From Sporosarcina beigongshangi (GTDB lineage Bacteria; Actinomycetota; Actinomycetes; Actinomycetales; Micrococcaceae): a stretch of DNA of 64,000 nt. Both the position numbers and the translations under genes were made by a program. The first letter of the stretch is position 1. Each line of letters starts with the position of its first letter. The stretch is taken from positions 1-64,000 of the forward strand of contig NZ_JADHDY010000009.1 of assembly GCF_016820535.1 (NCBI RefSeq), read 5' to 3'. Below are positions 55,327-63,677 of this stretch, in pieces. The notes beneath the pieces are model-generated. The model was not told the origin of the DNA. It worked only from the letters and a program-made list of their open reading frames with translations, and made no database searches.

Positions 55327-56340
55327 ATGCCTGTCACATCATCACCCGTAGTTCCACCGAGCCGGGCGTCCATGCACGAAGGCGTACTTAAGCCGACCCC
55401 TGCCAACAAGGCGTTGCATCCGGTCACTACGCCAGAGTCGATTTTTAGAAGTGAGCAGATTCTACAGCAGGCCTTCTATTCGGATCCAACTTCTATTATT
55501 CTTCAAGGTGACGTAAAGGAGCGCTTACGTTTTTTGGCCGAGCAAGGCCTGCAAGTTGATACTATCGTTACCTCGCCCCCCTACTATGGTCAGCGAGATT
55601 ATGGACACGATGATCAAATTGGCCTTGAAGAACATCCTCAAAAATTCATTGACGAATTAGTAGAAGTCTTTGAATTGTGCAAACCGGTATTGAAAGACAC
55701 TGGTTCATTGTGGATTAATCTTGGGGATACATATTGGAGTGGCAAGGGAGCCCACAAGAGCGGTGAAAGTAAGCAGGGAGCCCGCCGTTTTGGTATCCGC
55801 CCTCAAGACAGGCCTGGAGACGGTTTATGGACCCGACCGAAACAGCTCTTACTGATGCCACACAGACTTGCTATCGCTCTCCAAGACGCTGGGTGGCTTG
55901 TCCGTAACGACAATATTTGGATCAAGCCAAACCCGATCCCTGACCAGGTGAGAGACCGTTCCTCGGTGTCTCACGAGCATGTTTTTCATTTGACGAAGAA
56001 CCGTTGGTATTATTACAACCGACATTTAGTCGGCCGAACGATGGAATCAGGCAAGATGCTACCACCGTTAGACACATGGATGGCGCCTACATCGAATGGG
56101 GGCTCCGAACATAAGGCTTCTTTTTCTGAAGAACTCGTCAGAATTCCAGTGCTCGCTACTACGCCTGACAACGGAATTGTTCTTGATCCATTTAATGGTT
56201 CAGGCACCACCATGGCCTTTGCTAAAAAATATGGATACCGATCTTTGGGAATTGACATTAGTTCTCACTACTGTGAAATCGCTGAACGAAGGCTAACTGA
56301 AACAGCGGCCCAGACTGATGTGAAGGAACATTCTAAATGA
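55327..56340 (+). CDS. DNA amino-methyltransferase (N6-adenine or N4-cytosine)
   Basis: The 337-residue class-beta methyltransferase has catalytic motif IV TIVTSPPYYGQRDYG (about 80-90), then the target-recognition region, and at the end motif I LDPFNGSGTTMAFAKK with SLGIDIS. The order IV then I defines the beta group; SPPY is shared by N4-cytosine and some N6-adenine enzymes. It should protect host DNA from the nuclease encoded next to it. Codon use is markedly A+T-richer than the transfer genes. It overlaps the next gene by four bases (ATGA). Confidence 0.9.
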   Translation: MPVTSSPVVPPSRASMHEGVLKPTPANKALHPVTTPESIFRSEQILQQAFYSDPTSIILQGDVKERLRFLAEQGLQVDTIVTSPPYYGQRDYGHDDQIGLEEHPQKFIDELVEVFELCKPVLKDTGSLWINLGDTYWSGKGAHKSGESKQGARRFGIRPQDRPGDGLWTRPKQLLLMPHRLAIALQDAGWLVRNDNIWIKPNPIPDQVRDRSSVSHEHVFHLTKNRWYYYNRHLVGRTMESGKMLPPLDTWMAPTSNGGSEHKASFSEELVRIPVLATTPDNGIVLDPFNGSGTTMAFAKKYGYRSLGIDISSHYCEIAERRLTETAAQTDVKEHSK

Positions 56341-58229
56341 GCACATACCTGAGCGCGGCGCGAATTAAATTAGCGGTAACTCGTCTAGGTAGTTGTTCGG
56401 CGCAAACCCGATTGTCGGATTATCTAATTTTTAAGCGCGCACTCGTCATTGTTAGCTCTGGCGCACAAACAGACCTTGAGGCTCCTCAAGTAGAAACTGG
56501 AACTAAGTCGTCACATTTTGTGCAGGCCATCAATGAATGGGCTGCACGAGTCCCCGATTTTGGAAGTTTAACGGAAGCAGAGAACCCATATTTTGTTCCG
56601 GTTTCTGCAGCTCGCGATTCGACGAAGGGGTACCGTACCCGAAAATTCCCTTCCAATGGAACATCAGATACGGTTGCACGTTGGCAATCCCAACCCCATA
56701 CTCCTTTTAAACTCATTTCGGGAACTAGACCTAAAGCCTATAATTTCGTTGAGCTTGGCGAAAATGAACTAAAAGTGATGTTTCTTGCCTCGTCAATTCA
56801 ACAAAGTTCATCAGGTGAGCTCCCCAGAATATCGGATCTAACTACTTGGTGGTTTAGGTTTATCGATCTGGAATCTCGATTTGGTGCCAAAATTGCCTTT
56901 CCAGAACTCGTCGAGGCCTTCAAAGAAGACTTTGGTATCTTGCCCGTCGAGGAAAGTCTGTTCTTGAGCGACGCGTCGGAGGATGTTCAGTGGCCGGAAA
57001 ATGAGGATCTGAGTGAAACAGGATTTTCAGAAGAGATGGCTGTATCTGTCGAATATCTACCTCCTGCCGCACATGAAGCTGCCCTGGCGCCCAATTTCGT
57101 TCATGGCGGCATCGAAAATCCTGGCCCAACCGGAAAACTACCCGTAGAAGAACTGCACTCGTATATTCGCAGCAGGGGGTTTACATTCGAGCCGTGGCAA
57201 ATTGCTACGTTTGTTTCGGCCGCTCGAACAAAGCCGTTCGTCATCTTGGCAGGAATCTCTGGAACGGGAAAGACCAGACTTCCACGACTCATAGCTGAAG
57301 CAACAGGCGCGACTTGTTTAACAGTTCCTGTACGTCCTGATTGGCACGATAGCAGTGAACTGCTTGGTTACGTTGGGCTGAACGGAGATTTCAATCCAGG
57401 CCATTTGCTCAGGTTTGCCAGACGCGCGATGGAGAGTCCGGAAGAGCAGTTTTTCCTCGTATTGGACGAAATGAACATTGCGAGGGTCGAATACTACCTG
57501 GCGGAAGTCTTGAGCCGCATCGAAGAGCGCAGCCCAAACGAAGCCGGGTCTTTGCAGTCGGAGCCGTTCTTCAGCCATTTGGAGGGTACTGATGCGGCAG
57601 AATGGTCAAAGATAGCCTTACCACAGAACCTCTGCATCGTAGGTTCGGTCAATATGGACGAGACTACTTTTGGTTTTTCAAAGAAAGTGCTGGACCGCGG
57701 CTTTGTTATAGAGTTCTCAACTGTAGATCTGTCACTCGTCGACGAGGTCGTTACCGCCATGGCGCCCTTTGAAGCTTGGGGAAGCGAAGTTTGGGCCCAA
57801 CCAGCGCTAACACTTGCGGAGCATCCTCGCAAGAATGATGTGGAAGTCAGGCGAGTTATTGACGCTTTGATAACGGTTAACCAGTCACTCTCAAATGCCC
57901 AGCTGCAAGTGGGGTATCGCGTTCGCGACGAAGTTGCCATGTTCTGCCTTGAGGCTCAGAGGTGTCCAGAGCAGTTCGCAACAAGTACTGCGGGGAATGT
58001 TGACCCACTTGACATTGCCATAGCGATGAAGGTTCTCCCGAGAATCCAGGGTAGTGGCCACGTTATTCGAACCTTACTTGACTCTTTACTCGAATGGGCG
58101 ACGGCAAAAGATGGTAGCAATTTGGATCCTGAAACTGGCTTACCAGCTAGTTTCCCTTTTTGTGAAGAACGCATTCAGCTAATGAAACGACGGCTACAAG
58201 ACACTGGCTTTGCTAGCTACTGGATTTAG
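56337..58229 (+). CDS. McrB-like AAA+ NTPase of a restriction system
   Basis: The 630-residue protein has an N-terminal unrecognised part (1-265), likely DNA binding, and a C-terminal McrB-type AAA+ domain: Walker A LAGISGTGKTRLP (about 301-313), PVRPDWHDSSELLGYVG, Walker B FFLVLDEMNIARVEYYLAEVL split around about 375, and CIVGSVNMDETTFGFSKKVLDRG. NMDE.T and the DEMN box are McrB/LlaJI hallmarks, pointing to GTP-driven translocation. It lies between methyltransferase and nuclease genes, with overlaps or two-base gaps, so the three form an operon. Confidence 0.88.
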   Translation: MSTYLSAARIKLAVTRLGSCSAQTRLSDYLIFKRALVIVSSGAQTDLEAPQVETGTKSSHFVQAINEWAARVPDFGSLTEAENPYFVPVSAARDSTKGYRTRKFPSNGTSDTVARWQSQPHTPFKLISGTRPKAYNFVELGENELKVMFLASSIQQSSSGELPRISDLTTWWFRFIDLESRFGAKIAFPELVEAFKEDFGILPVEESLFLSDASEDVQWPENEDLSETGFSEEMAVSVEYLPPAAHEAALAPNFVHGGIENPGPTGKLPVEELHSYIRSRGFTFEPWQIATFVSAARTKPFVILAGISGTGKTRLPRLIAEATGATCLTVPVRPDWHDSSELLGYVGLNGDFNPGHLLRFARRAMESPEEQFFLVLDEMNIARVEYYLAEVLSRIEERSPNEAGSLQSEPFFSHLEGTDAAEWSKIALPQNLCIVGSVNMDETTFGFSKKVLDRGFVIEFSTVDLSLVDEVVTAMAPFEAWGSEVWAQPALTLAEHPRKNDVEVRRVIDALITVNQSLSNAQLQVGYRVRDEVAMFCLEAQRCPEQFATSTAGNVDPLDIAIAMKVLPRIQGSGHVIRTLLDSLLEWATAKDGSNLDPETGLPASFPFCEERIQLMKRRLQDTGFASYWI

Positions 58230-58231
58230 TT

Positions 58232-60052
58232 ATGAAATCGGATCATCTTTTTCGGATTTCAACGGACTTCGTAACAGTGGAAGTTCGTGGGCCAAGACGA
58301 CCCAAGTCGGAAGTTGGCCGTGGAAATATCGATCGCGAACCGACCTTTAGGGTCAAATCGTCTTCGCTACCCATGATTGTGCAAGGGGGCGCAGGTGACT
58401 CTTGGGAGTTAGCAGGCAGTGAAATCGATACACCAGGATTTTTTGAAGAATCACTTTACAAGATACGTGTTAATTCACTTATCCCGGGCGTTATGCCAAG
58501 GGTTATACACAGAGATCCTCTTCTGTTCCAGGACCTTGATGCATACGAGGACACCGATTCTATTACGGGACCATTCTCATTCAAGCAACAGGTGGGGCTG
58601 TGTACTTTTTCCATCCAGGTTGACAAGGCTGTTGTAGAGATAACAATTGAAGTATTTCCGACGAAGTTGGATTATGCGAGTGACTATGAAATGTTACTTC
58701 AAGATATATCCAGTGCTTCTCGAGCCTTGGCATTGGAATATATGAGGTCGACGTATCGGAGTAGCGCCGTAAAAGACGTTATCGAAAAATCCGCCGTGGA
58801 TTGGTTGATATTGCTTCGAAACGAGGCGGATAGTCTGTGTGCTGCTGTTAGATTCATAGACTCACACCCGCAAAGGGTTCTGTCTCGGGCCTATTCCTAT
58901 GAACGGGTTGAAAAGGTTCGAGCACACGATGCGAGAGCGAGATTATCAATCCGGTCCCGCACTGGAATTGGATCGTGGATTGACGTACCCGGCATTGGTG
59001 TCACGCGAACTAGGATTCAAGGGACTAGACCGATTGAAACCTTGGACACACCAGAGCATCGTTGGTTTAGATTTTCGATTGTGTCGATCGGAGATAAGTT
59101 ATCCAAGATGGAAAGAGATCTTACAAAGAATATTCTCGAACTACTTCGAAATGGCAGAAGCGTCCCCTCAAGACTGAAAGCTGAAAGGGACGAACTCTCG
59201 ATAATTCTGCACGATATCAGAGGTCTTCTGGACCTCCCAGTATTTGCGACCGTTGGAATGATTCCTCCGACTGGATTTTCCTCCCTGCAGCTCCATTCGT
59301 CGGCCGGTTACGGGGATGCGTTTCGCTCTATTATGGTGCTTAATCAGGGTCTGGATGTCACATCGCCAGGTGATAACAGCCATTCGGTTAGTGATTTGCA
59401 TGAACTCTATGAGGCGTGGTGTTACATAGAAGTTGTGCGCATTGTCTTGAAAATCACTAAAGCAGAATGTGATCTTGAAGATATTCTCAAAGTATGGGAT
59501 TCAGGACTCCGCGTGCGAATTCGCAAAGGGAAGCTTAGTACAGTCACTTTCAAACAGACTCAGGGGAAATTGGAAGTTTCCTACAATGTTACTTTTCCGG
59601 GATTGACTGGATCGCAAACTCCAGATATTATTCTGAATTTTCGGCGTCATGAATGGCCTGACTTAATTGTCGTGCTCGATGCTAAATACCGTGTCGACGC
59701 GAGTCATGAGATTCGTAAAAGATTTGACCTCCCTGCGCCGCCAGCAGATGCCATTAATGCCCTTCATAGATACCGCGATGCTATCGTGGTCTCAAAGACT
59801 TCGAATGGCTTCGGTACCCGGCCCGTAGTCAAGGGTGCAGCACTTTACCCCCTCGGTGTAGAAGATAGTGCTAAATATCAAGAATCCCGTCTTGCTAGCG
59901 CGATGGAAAATTTGGGTATTGGGGCCATACCTTTTCTTCCGAATAATACGGTGCATGTGGAGGAATGGATCAGATCCTTGATTCAGATGGAACAGGTGGA
60001 ACTTGCTCAGCCGGGGCCCCCGTTTAGTGGGGTCATGCACTTGAATATGTGA
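58232..60052 (+). CDS. McrC-like nuclease with DUF2357 and PD-(D/E)xK domain
   Basis: The 606-residue protein has a large N-terminal region with the DUF2357 character (NEADSLCAAVRFIDSHPQR, LHELYEAWCYIEVVRI) and a C-terminal PD-(D/E)xK nuclease: GSQTPDIILNF (about 461-471), LIVVLDAKYRVD (about 479-490), then NALHRYRDAIV. It should be the cutting subunit that works with the preceding McrB-like motor. It starts two bases after that gene. The ending HVEEWIRSLIQ is followed by an ordinary stop. A+T-rich codon use matches its operon. Confidence 0.87.
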   Translation: MKSDHLFRISTDFVTVEVRGPRRPKSEVGRGNIDREPTFRVKSSSLPMIVQGGAGDSWELAGSEIDTPGFFEESLYKIRVNSLIPGVMPRVIHRDPLLFQDLDAYEDTDSITGPFSFKQQVGLCTFSIQVDKAVVEITIEVFPTKLDYASDYEMLLQDISSASRALALEYMRSTYRSSAVKDVIEKSAVDWLILLRNEADSLCAAVRFIDSHPQRVLSRAYSYERVEKVRAHDARARLSIRSRTGIGSWIDVPGIGVTRTRIQGTRPIETLDTPEHRWFRFSIVSIGDKLSKMERDLTKNILELLRNGRSVPSRLKAERDELSIILHDIRGLLDLPVFATVGMIPPTGFSSLQLHSSAGYGDAFRSIMVLNQGLDVTSPGDNSHSVSDLHELYEAWCYIEVVRIVLKITKAECDLEDILKVWDSGLRVRIRKGKLSTVTFKQTQGKLEVSYNVTFPGLTGSQTPDIILNFRRHEWPDLIVVLDAKYRVDASHEIRKRFDLPAPPADAINALHRYRDAIVVSKTSNGFGTRPVVKGAALYPLGVEDSAKYQESRLASAMENLGIGAIPFLPNNTVHVEEWIRSLIQMEQVELAQPGPPFSGVMHLNM

Positions 60053-60076
60053 CTGTAGGGCTGATTAGGTCACTTG

Positions 60077-61015
60077 CTAGTTGTTAGTGACTTCATCCCA
60101 CCATTTTTGACTTCCCGTCTCAACTGCATAACGAGCGGTGAGATTGGGGACAATTGATTTTTTGTTCTCATCTGCGGTATTGCTCATGTGTATACAGAGT
60201 TCTGAGAGGCTAAGACCACGGGCAGTCATTGGGTCTGTCACATGCGCGCGATAGTCTGCAATAATTTGGGTTGCTTTAGTATCGCGATCGTGGTGAATTG
60301 TAATTAATGTAGTGCGGGATGCTCCTGTTTTTTGGAGAAGAATTGAAGCTCCAAGCGAGTGGCAGCGGATAAGCTGGTTAATGTTTGGAACTTTAGCCGC
60401 GGATTTGAAATCACCCCAAATGTTAGTTCTTGATTCTAAGTCCAAATATTTGGGATTATCAGCTATTTGCAGAATGCGACTATTGAACCGGTCGGCATAT
60501 TTGAACTCTAAGGCTAAAGATTCGTAACCATGCTGAGACTGGAAGATTAGGAAACCATCAATTCGTGTCATGTCCCCAAGGTGGGCAGATCGTTGAGCAG
60601 GTGCGTGTTCAACCGCTGCGAATTCGATTGTTTGTATGTCTGACCGCTGAAGTATTGAGTTAAGCGTTCGAATTAGCCATGGGTAATCACTAAAGAGGGG
60701 CCCAAGGAAATTGAGCGTCAAGGCTTGGCTCGAAGTTAAATATCGGGTACACCGCACCGGATCGACGCCCCAGCCCTCGTTCCGTCTTTTCGCGTATAGG
60801 TCCTGAGCTTCCTGAGATGTGAAGTTTTCTCCTTGTCCGGCCAGGCGTTCGGGCAAGATACTCCCCATCGGTCGTGAAGTAGGTGGTGGGGTACTTCCGA
60901 AGTCGGCTATCCCAAGAACTTCAGACCTGTACCAAGATTGGTGGAATCGAAGTCTTTTTTGAAGACCGGATTCGGAGGGAAGCTGTGGCCCGAGTTTTTC
61001 GATATAATTCGGCAT
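60077..61015 (-). CDS. PGN_0703-like putative restriction nuclease
   Basis: The 312-residue protein resembles the PGN_0703 family of predicted PD-(D/E)xK restriction endonucleases: QKRLRFHQSWYRSEVLG near the start, an acidic TRIDGFLIF, then YESLALEFKYADRFNS with the E-x-K pair, and CHSLGASILL. It converges on the DUF2357 nuclease gene with a 24-bp gap. A small gene lies 34 bases upstream on the same strand. It may be a second, independent nuclease or a further part of the neighbouring restriction module. Confidence 0.7.
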   Translation of the reverse strand: MPNYIEKLGPQLPSESGLQKRLRFHQSWYRSEVLGIADFGSTPPPTSRPMGSILPERLAGQGENFTSQEAQDLYAKRRNEGWGVDPVRCTRYLTSSQALTLNFLGPLFSDYPWLIRTLNSILQRSDIQTIEFAAVEHAPAQRSAHLGDMTRIDGFLIFQSQHGYESLALEFKYADRFNSRILQIADNPKYLDLESRTNIWGDFKSAAKVPNINQLIRCHSLGASILLQKTGASRTTLITIHHDRDTKATQIIADYRAHVTDPMTARGLSLSELCIHMSNTADENKKSIVPNLTARYAVETGSQKWWDEVTNN

Positions 61016-61049
61016 GAAAGTTTATATTTCTTGTGGGGGCTGACCAATA

Positions 61050-61364
61050 CTAAAGTTTGTCTATCCATGTATCCTCTTCTCTGTTATCCCATGCACTTCC
61101 TGTAACGGGTCCCTTGTAATTTGATCGTTCCTCAATACGCTTGAGCAATGATGGAAATTCGCGTCCGTACAAGTCATGTATGGACTTCAGGGGCCTCAGA
61201 TATAGACTCTTGATGAATTCAGTTTGGGTTTCTTCGTCTGAGAGTCCGGATGCATGTAGGGCTTGTTGGAGTCTGCTGATTTGTTCAGCTGTGATTGGGG
61301 CCTCAACAAGCAGTTCCTTTGGTTTTTCTTCGATGTCGAACAGTGAAAATTGGTTGTTTTCCAT
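61050..61364 (-). CDS. Small partner of the PGN_0703-like nuclease
   Basis: The 104-residue acidic, helical protein (MENNQFSLFDIEEKPKELL..., then RLQQALHASGLSDEETQ and SIHDLYGREFPSLLKRIEER) has no recognised family. The start is ATG 61364 with no strong ribosome site. It precedes the nuclease gene by 34 bases, so it may be an inhibitor, specificity or regulatory subunit. The 376-bp spacer 61365-61740 upstream holds no gene I can support. Confidence 0.65.
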   Translation of the reverse strand: MENNQFSLFDIEEKPKELLVEAPITAEQISRLQQALHASGLSDEETQTEFIKSLYLRPLKSIHDLYGREFPSLLKRIEERSNYKGPVTGSAWDNREEDTWIDKL

Positions 61365-61740
61365 AGAACATAATAATACCTGGATGTTGGGCAGCAAGTG
61401 CGTTCCGATGCATCTGGAATTTTGTGGTGGTTCCTGTGTTCATTGCCTGATCGTGAGTGGGCCCTTGGCCAGTCGTACCCGTCCAACGACGGGCCATTTG
61501 TGGAAGTGAAGGGCTTTGGTGTTTAGACGGAGCTTTCGGCCGCGGGGGGAGGATCTGGTAGTGGTGGAGGGAGAATCCGGAGTGTAACTTGAACGCGAAC
61601 CTCGGCATTTGTTTTCGCTGGGGTGGCTGCGCCTTGCGATCGGGTGTGGCTGTGGCGGCGCCGACAAGGCCCACAAAGATCGGTCGAGTGGACCGTGCCT
61701 CCAGAAGGGAGCGGTCGTGGCCAGAGGCTAAGGTAGCAGT

Positions 61741-62985
61741 ATGATCTCTCGCTATCATCTACAGTGCCCTGGCTGCTCAGAGAAGTTCGTCGCACGGCTC
61801 GGCGCAGAGCCTGCAACGTCCACTAAGCTTTATCTGCCTTGTCCGCACTGTGACCTGCCAATTCGAGCTCGAATGTCTGGGCTGGAGCTAAAAGATTTTC
61901 GTGTTGAGTTCAAATGTAAGCAGGTAGAGGAGAGCGATCTTTCGAATAATTCGCTCGTTGTCACAATTAATCCATTCGTACCGTCTCGATATGATGCGGA
62001 TTCCGGCAGCGGTTTAGGCGCGTTTCCGACGATGACACTGCTCCATCTTCTTGGCGATGAAGCTTTCATGCTATTCCGCGAGGATCGGGGCACAGCTAGC
62101 GGCGTTATCGAAGAAGTTTGGCCGGACGTTAGAATCGCTTTTGAATACTATTTGCAGCAGAACTGGAACATGTTTGACAAGACTGTGCAATCCAAGTTTG
62201 GGCTGGAGTCGGTTGGAAACACAACGCACCAGCGGACAACAATCGCTTATCAAGTTCTAGGTAGGGTGGCAGTTGACATCGTAGGAGGCTCAGGCGGCCG
62301 CAGTGCGAAGCTGTTTGAGCGTTTTGCGCGGAAGCACCGGGCTGCGATCAAGCACGAACAGTATCTTCCGGTGATCAGTGCCCGTGGGGTCGATGCTTCG
62401 CAGATTGAAGGTGATGTTTTTCGGCTTATCGACCATTTCATCTCGGACTATGAAGCATGGGAGATGGGCAAGCTCGTTCGCTACATCGACGGAAAACCAG
62501 GCGAGTTGGACGACCTTGTGCTTTTTCGTGATGAGTTTTCCTTGGTTCGTGACCTATTCCAACAAGGGTTCGAGATGGCCTGCAAATGTCTCTGGATTCT
62601 GGTCGCGGCGCAGAACGGGGTCAAGCAAAAAGATGCCAATGCCTTTGGGGAGGTTCACCCGGACTCAGTGCCGGAGAAAAAACGTGCCAACACCCTCAAA
62701 CAATTCGACAGGCTTCCCAACGCCTACAAGATCGCGTACGCGGCCCAGGTGCCCGGCTGGGAGTCCCTGAATATTTTTCTAAACAGTGGGAGAAGGAACA
62801 ATATTGGGCACGCAACCGCACGGCATGATCTCAAATCTGGAAGAATCATTAGCGACAAGGACAGCGACGGAATCAGCTACATTGACTTTCTCGGTGAAAC
62901 GTTTGGGGTTTTTGAAGTGTTGGTTGCTCTAATGCAGGTCCTTAGAGCGGCGCGAGTTGCTGCTTCGCCTGATTTCTCTGTGTAG
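61741..62985 (+). CDS. Zinc-ribbon protein with HEPN-type RNxxxH motif
   Basis: The 414-residue protein begins with a zinc ribbon (LQCPGCSEKF, LPCPHCDLPIRA; Cys at about 9, 12, 34, 37), then a beta-rich part and a mostly helical C-terminal two-thirds. Near the end, residues 352-357 read RNNIGH, exactly the RNxxxH pattern of HEPN ribonucleases, inside SGRRNNIGHATARHD. HEPN proteins often kill or arrest the cell by cutting RNA after phage infection. No antitoxin gene is adjacent, so the ribbon may control the activity. The function is inferred from motif and location only. Confidence 0.65.
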   Translation: MISRYHLQCPGCSEKFVARLGAEPATSTKLYLPCPHCDLPIRARMSGLELKDFRVEFKCKQVEESDLSNNSLVVTINPFVPSRYDADSGSGLGAFPTMTLLHLLGDEAFMLFREDRGTASGVIEEVWPDVRIAFEYYLQQNWNMFDKTVQSKFGLESVGNTTHQRTTIAYQVLGRVAVDIVGGSGGRSAKLFERFARKHRAAIKHEQYLPVISARGVDASQIEGDVFRLIDHFISDYEAWEMGKLVRYIDGKPGELDDLVLFRDEFSLVRDLFQQGFEMACKCLWILVAAQNGVKQKDANAFGEVHPDSVPEKKRANTLKQFDRLPNAYKIAYAAQVPGWESLNIFLNSGRRNNIGHATARHDLKSGRIISDKDSDGISYIDFLGETFGVFEVLVALMQVLRAARVAASPDFSV

Positions 62986-63398
62986 ACGGCGATCAGAATA
63001 GTCCCAAAAGTCTGTCTCCTTCTGTGTCCCTTTCTACCAGTGGCTGCAAACTGCGCATCCAAACTTGGAGTGACGGAAGGTTGGAGAATAAACTATTTCC
63101 GGACAATCCCGCCAATGCTGGCATGCGCTTGGATGGTCCGGTTTCTCTGGGGTGGCACAGTCGAACCGCATGAAGCCAATTCGGCGTATGCCCCTCTCAA
63201 ACGCCGGCTAGAATCTCCTGGGCAGTTCCTATCCACCCAGGACACAGCGGGTCACAGAGTGCTAGCTTTGCTGGCTACGAGTCGCCGACTGAGTATTTGA
63301 GGCTTTGAGCACCACCTAATCGTGCGGTTCAGCACCAGCGTTCGTGCGAGAGGGCGCCGGTGGTGTGGTTGGGAACCACCGGCGCCCTCCGTCATGGA
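62986..63398. other. Non-coding spacer with a hairpin
   Basis: No gene is supported. A 15-bp stem lies at 63350-63389, just past the istB remnant, with no T run. Promoter elements for neighbours were not clear. Confidence 0.4.
63350..63389. repeat. 15-bp perfect hairpin beyond the istB remnant
   Basis: GAGGGCGCCGGTGGT pairs with ACCACCGGCGCCCTC around a 10-base loop. Position after the IS21-type remnant suggests it belongs to that insertion sequence. Confidence 0.7.
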
Positions 63399-63494
63399 TT
63401 ACACGTTGGCCAGGGCGGTATGCTCCCTCATGTTGTAGGTGCCGGTCTCGACCCAGATCGTGTTGTGGATGATCCGGTCCATGATCGCGCAAAG
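63399..63494 (-). pseudogene. C-terminal remnant of an IS21-type IstB ATPase gene
   Basis: On the minus strand, reading from 63494, the frame gives LCAIMDRIIHNTIWVETG, then TYNMREHTALANV and stop (63399-63401). This MDR.IHNTIW ending looks like IstB helper ATPases of IS21-family elements. The sequence breaks off at 63495, exactly at a small palindrome, so only about 31 codons survive. Confidence 0.6.
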
Positions 63495-63514
63495 CATCAA
63501 ATACTCATTTGATG
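63495..63514. repeat. 8-bp stem at the break point of the istB remnant
   Basis: CATCAAAT and ATTTGATG are perfect complements around ACTC. The istB homology ends right before it, so it could mark a junction. Confidence 0.5.
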
Positions 63515-63677
63515 GAACGTCGTGTCTGATCTATTTGCATTCCCTTGGCCTGGACCGGACTGATCTACGCAAAGACCCGTTTCGGGGCAAAGCCACTCAT
63601 CAATTTGTTGCGGAGGCTGATAGTTCAAGCACGTTCGGAGCCCCAAGAAGATTATTCCAAAAGAGATCGGTCGTTTA

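Noticed and set aside
63040-63300. 86-residue plus-strand ORF
   Set aside because: Composition and lack of a ribosome site argue against a gene.
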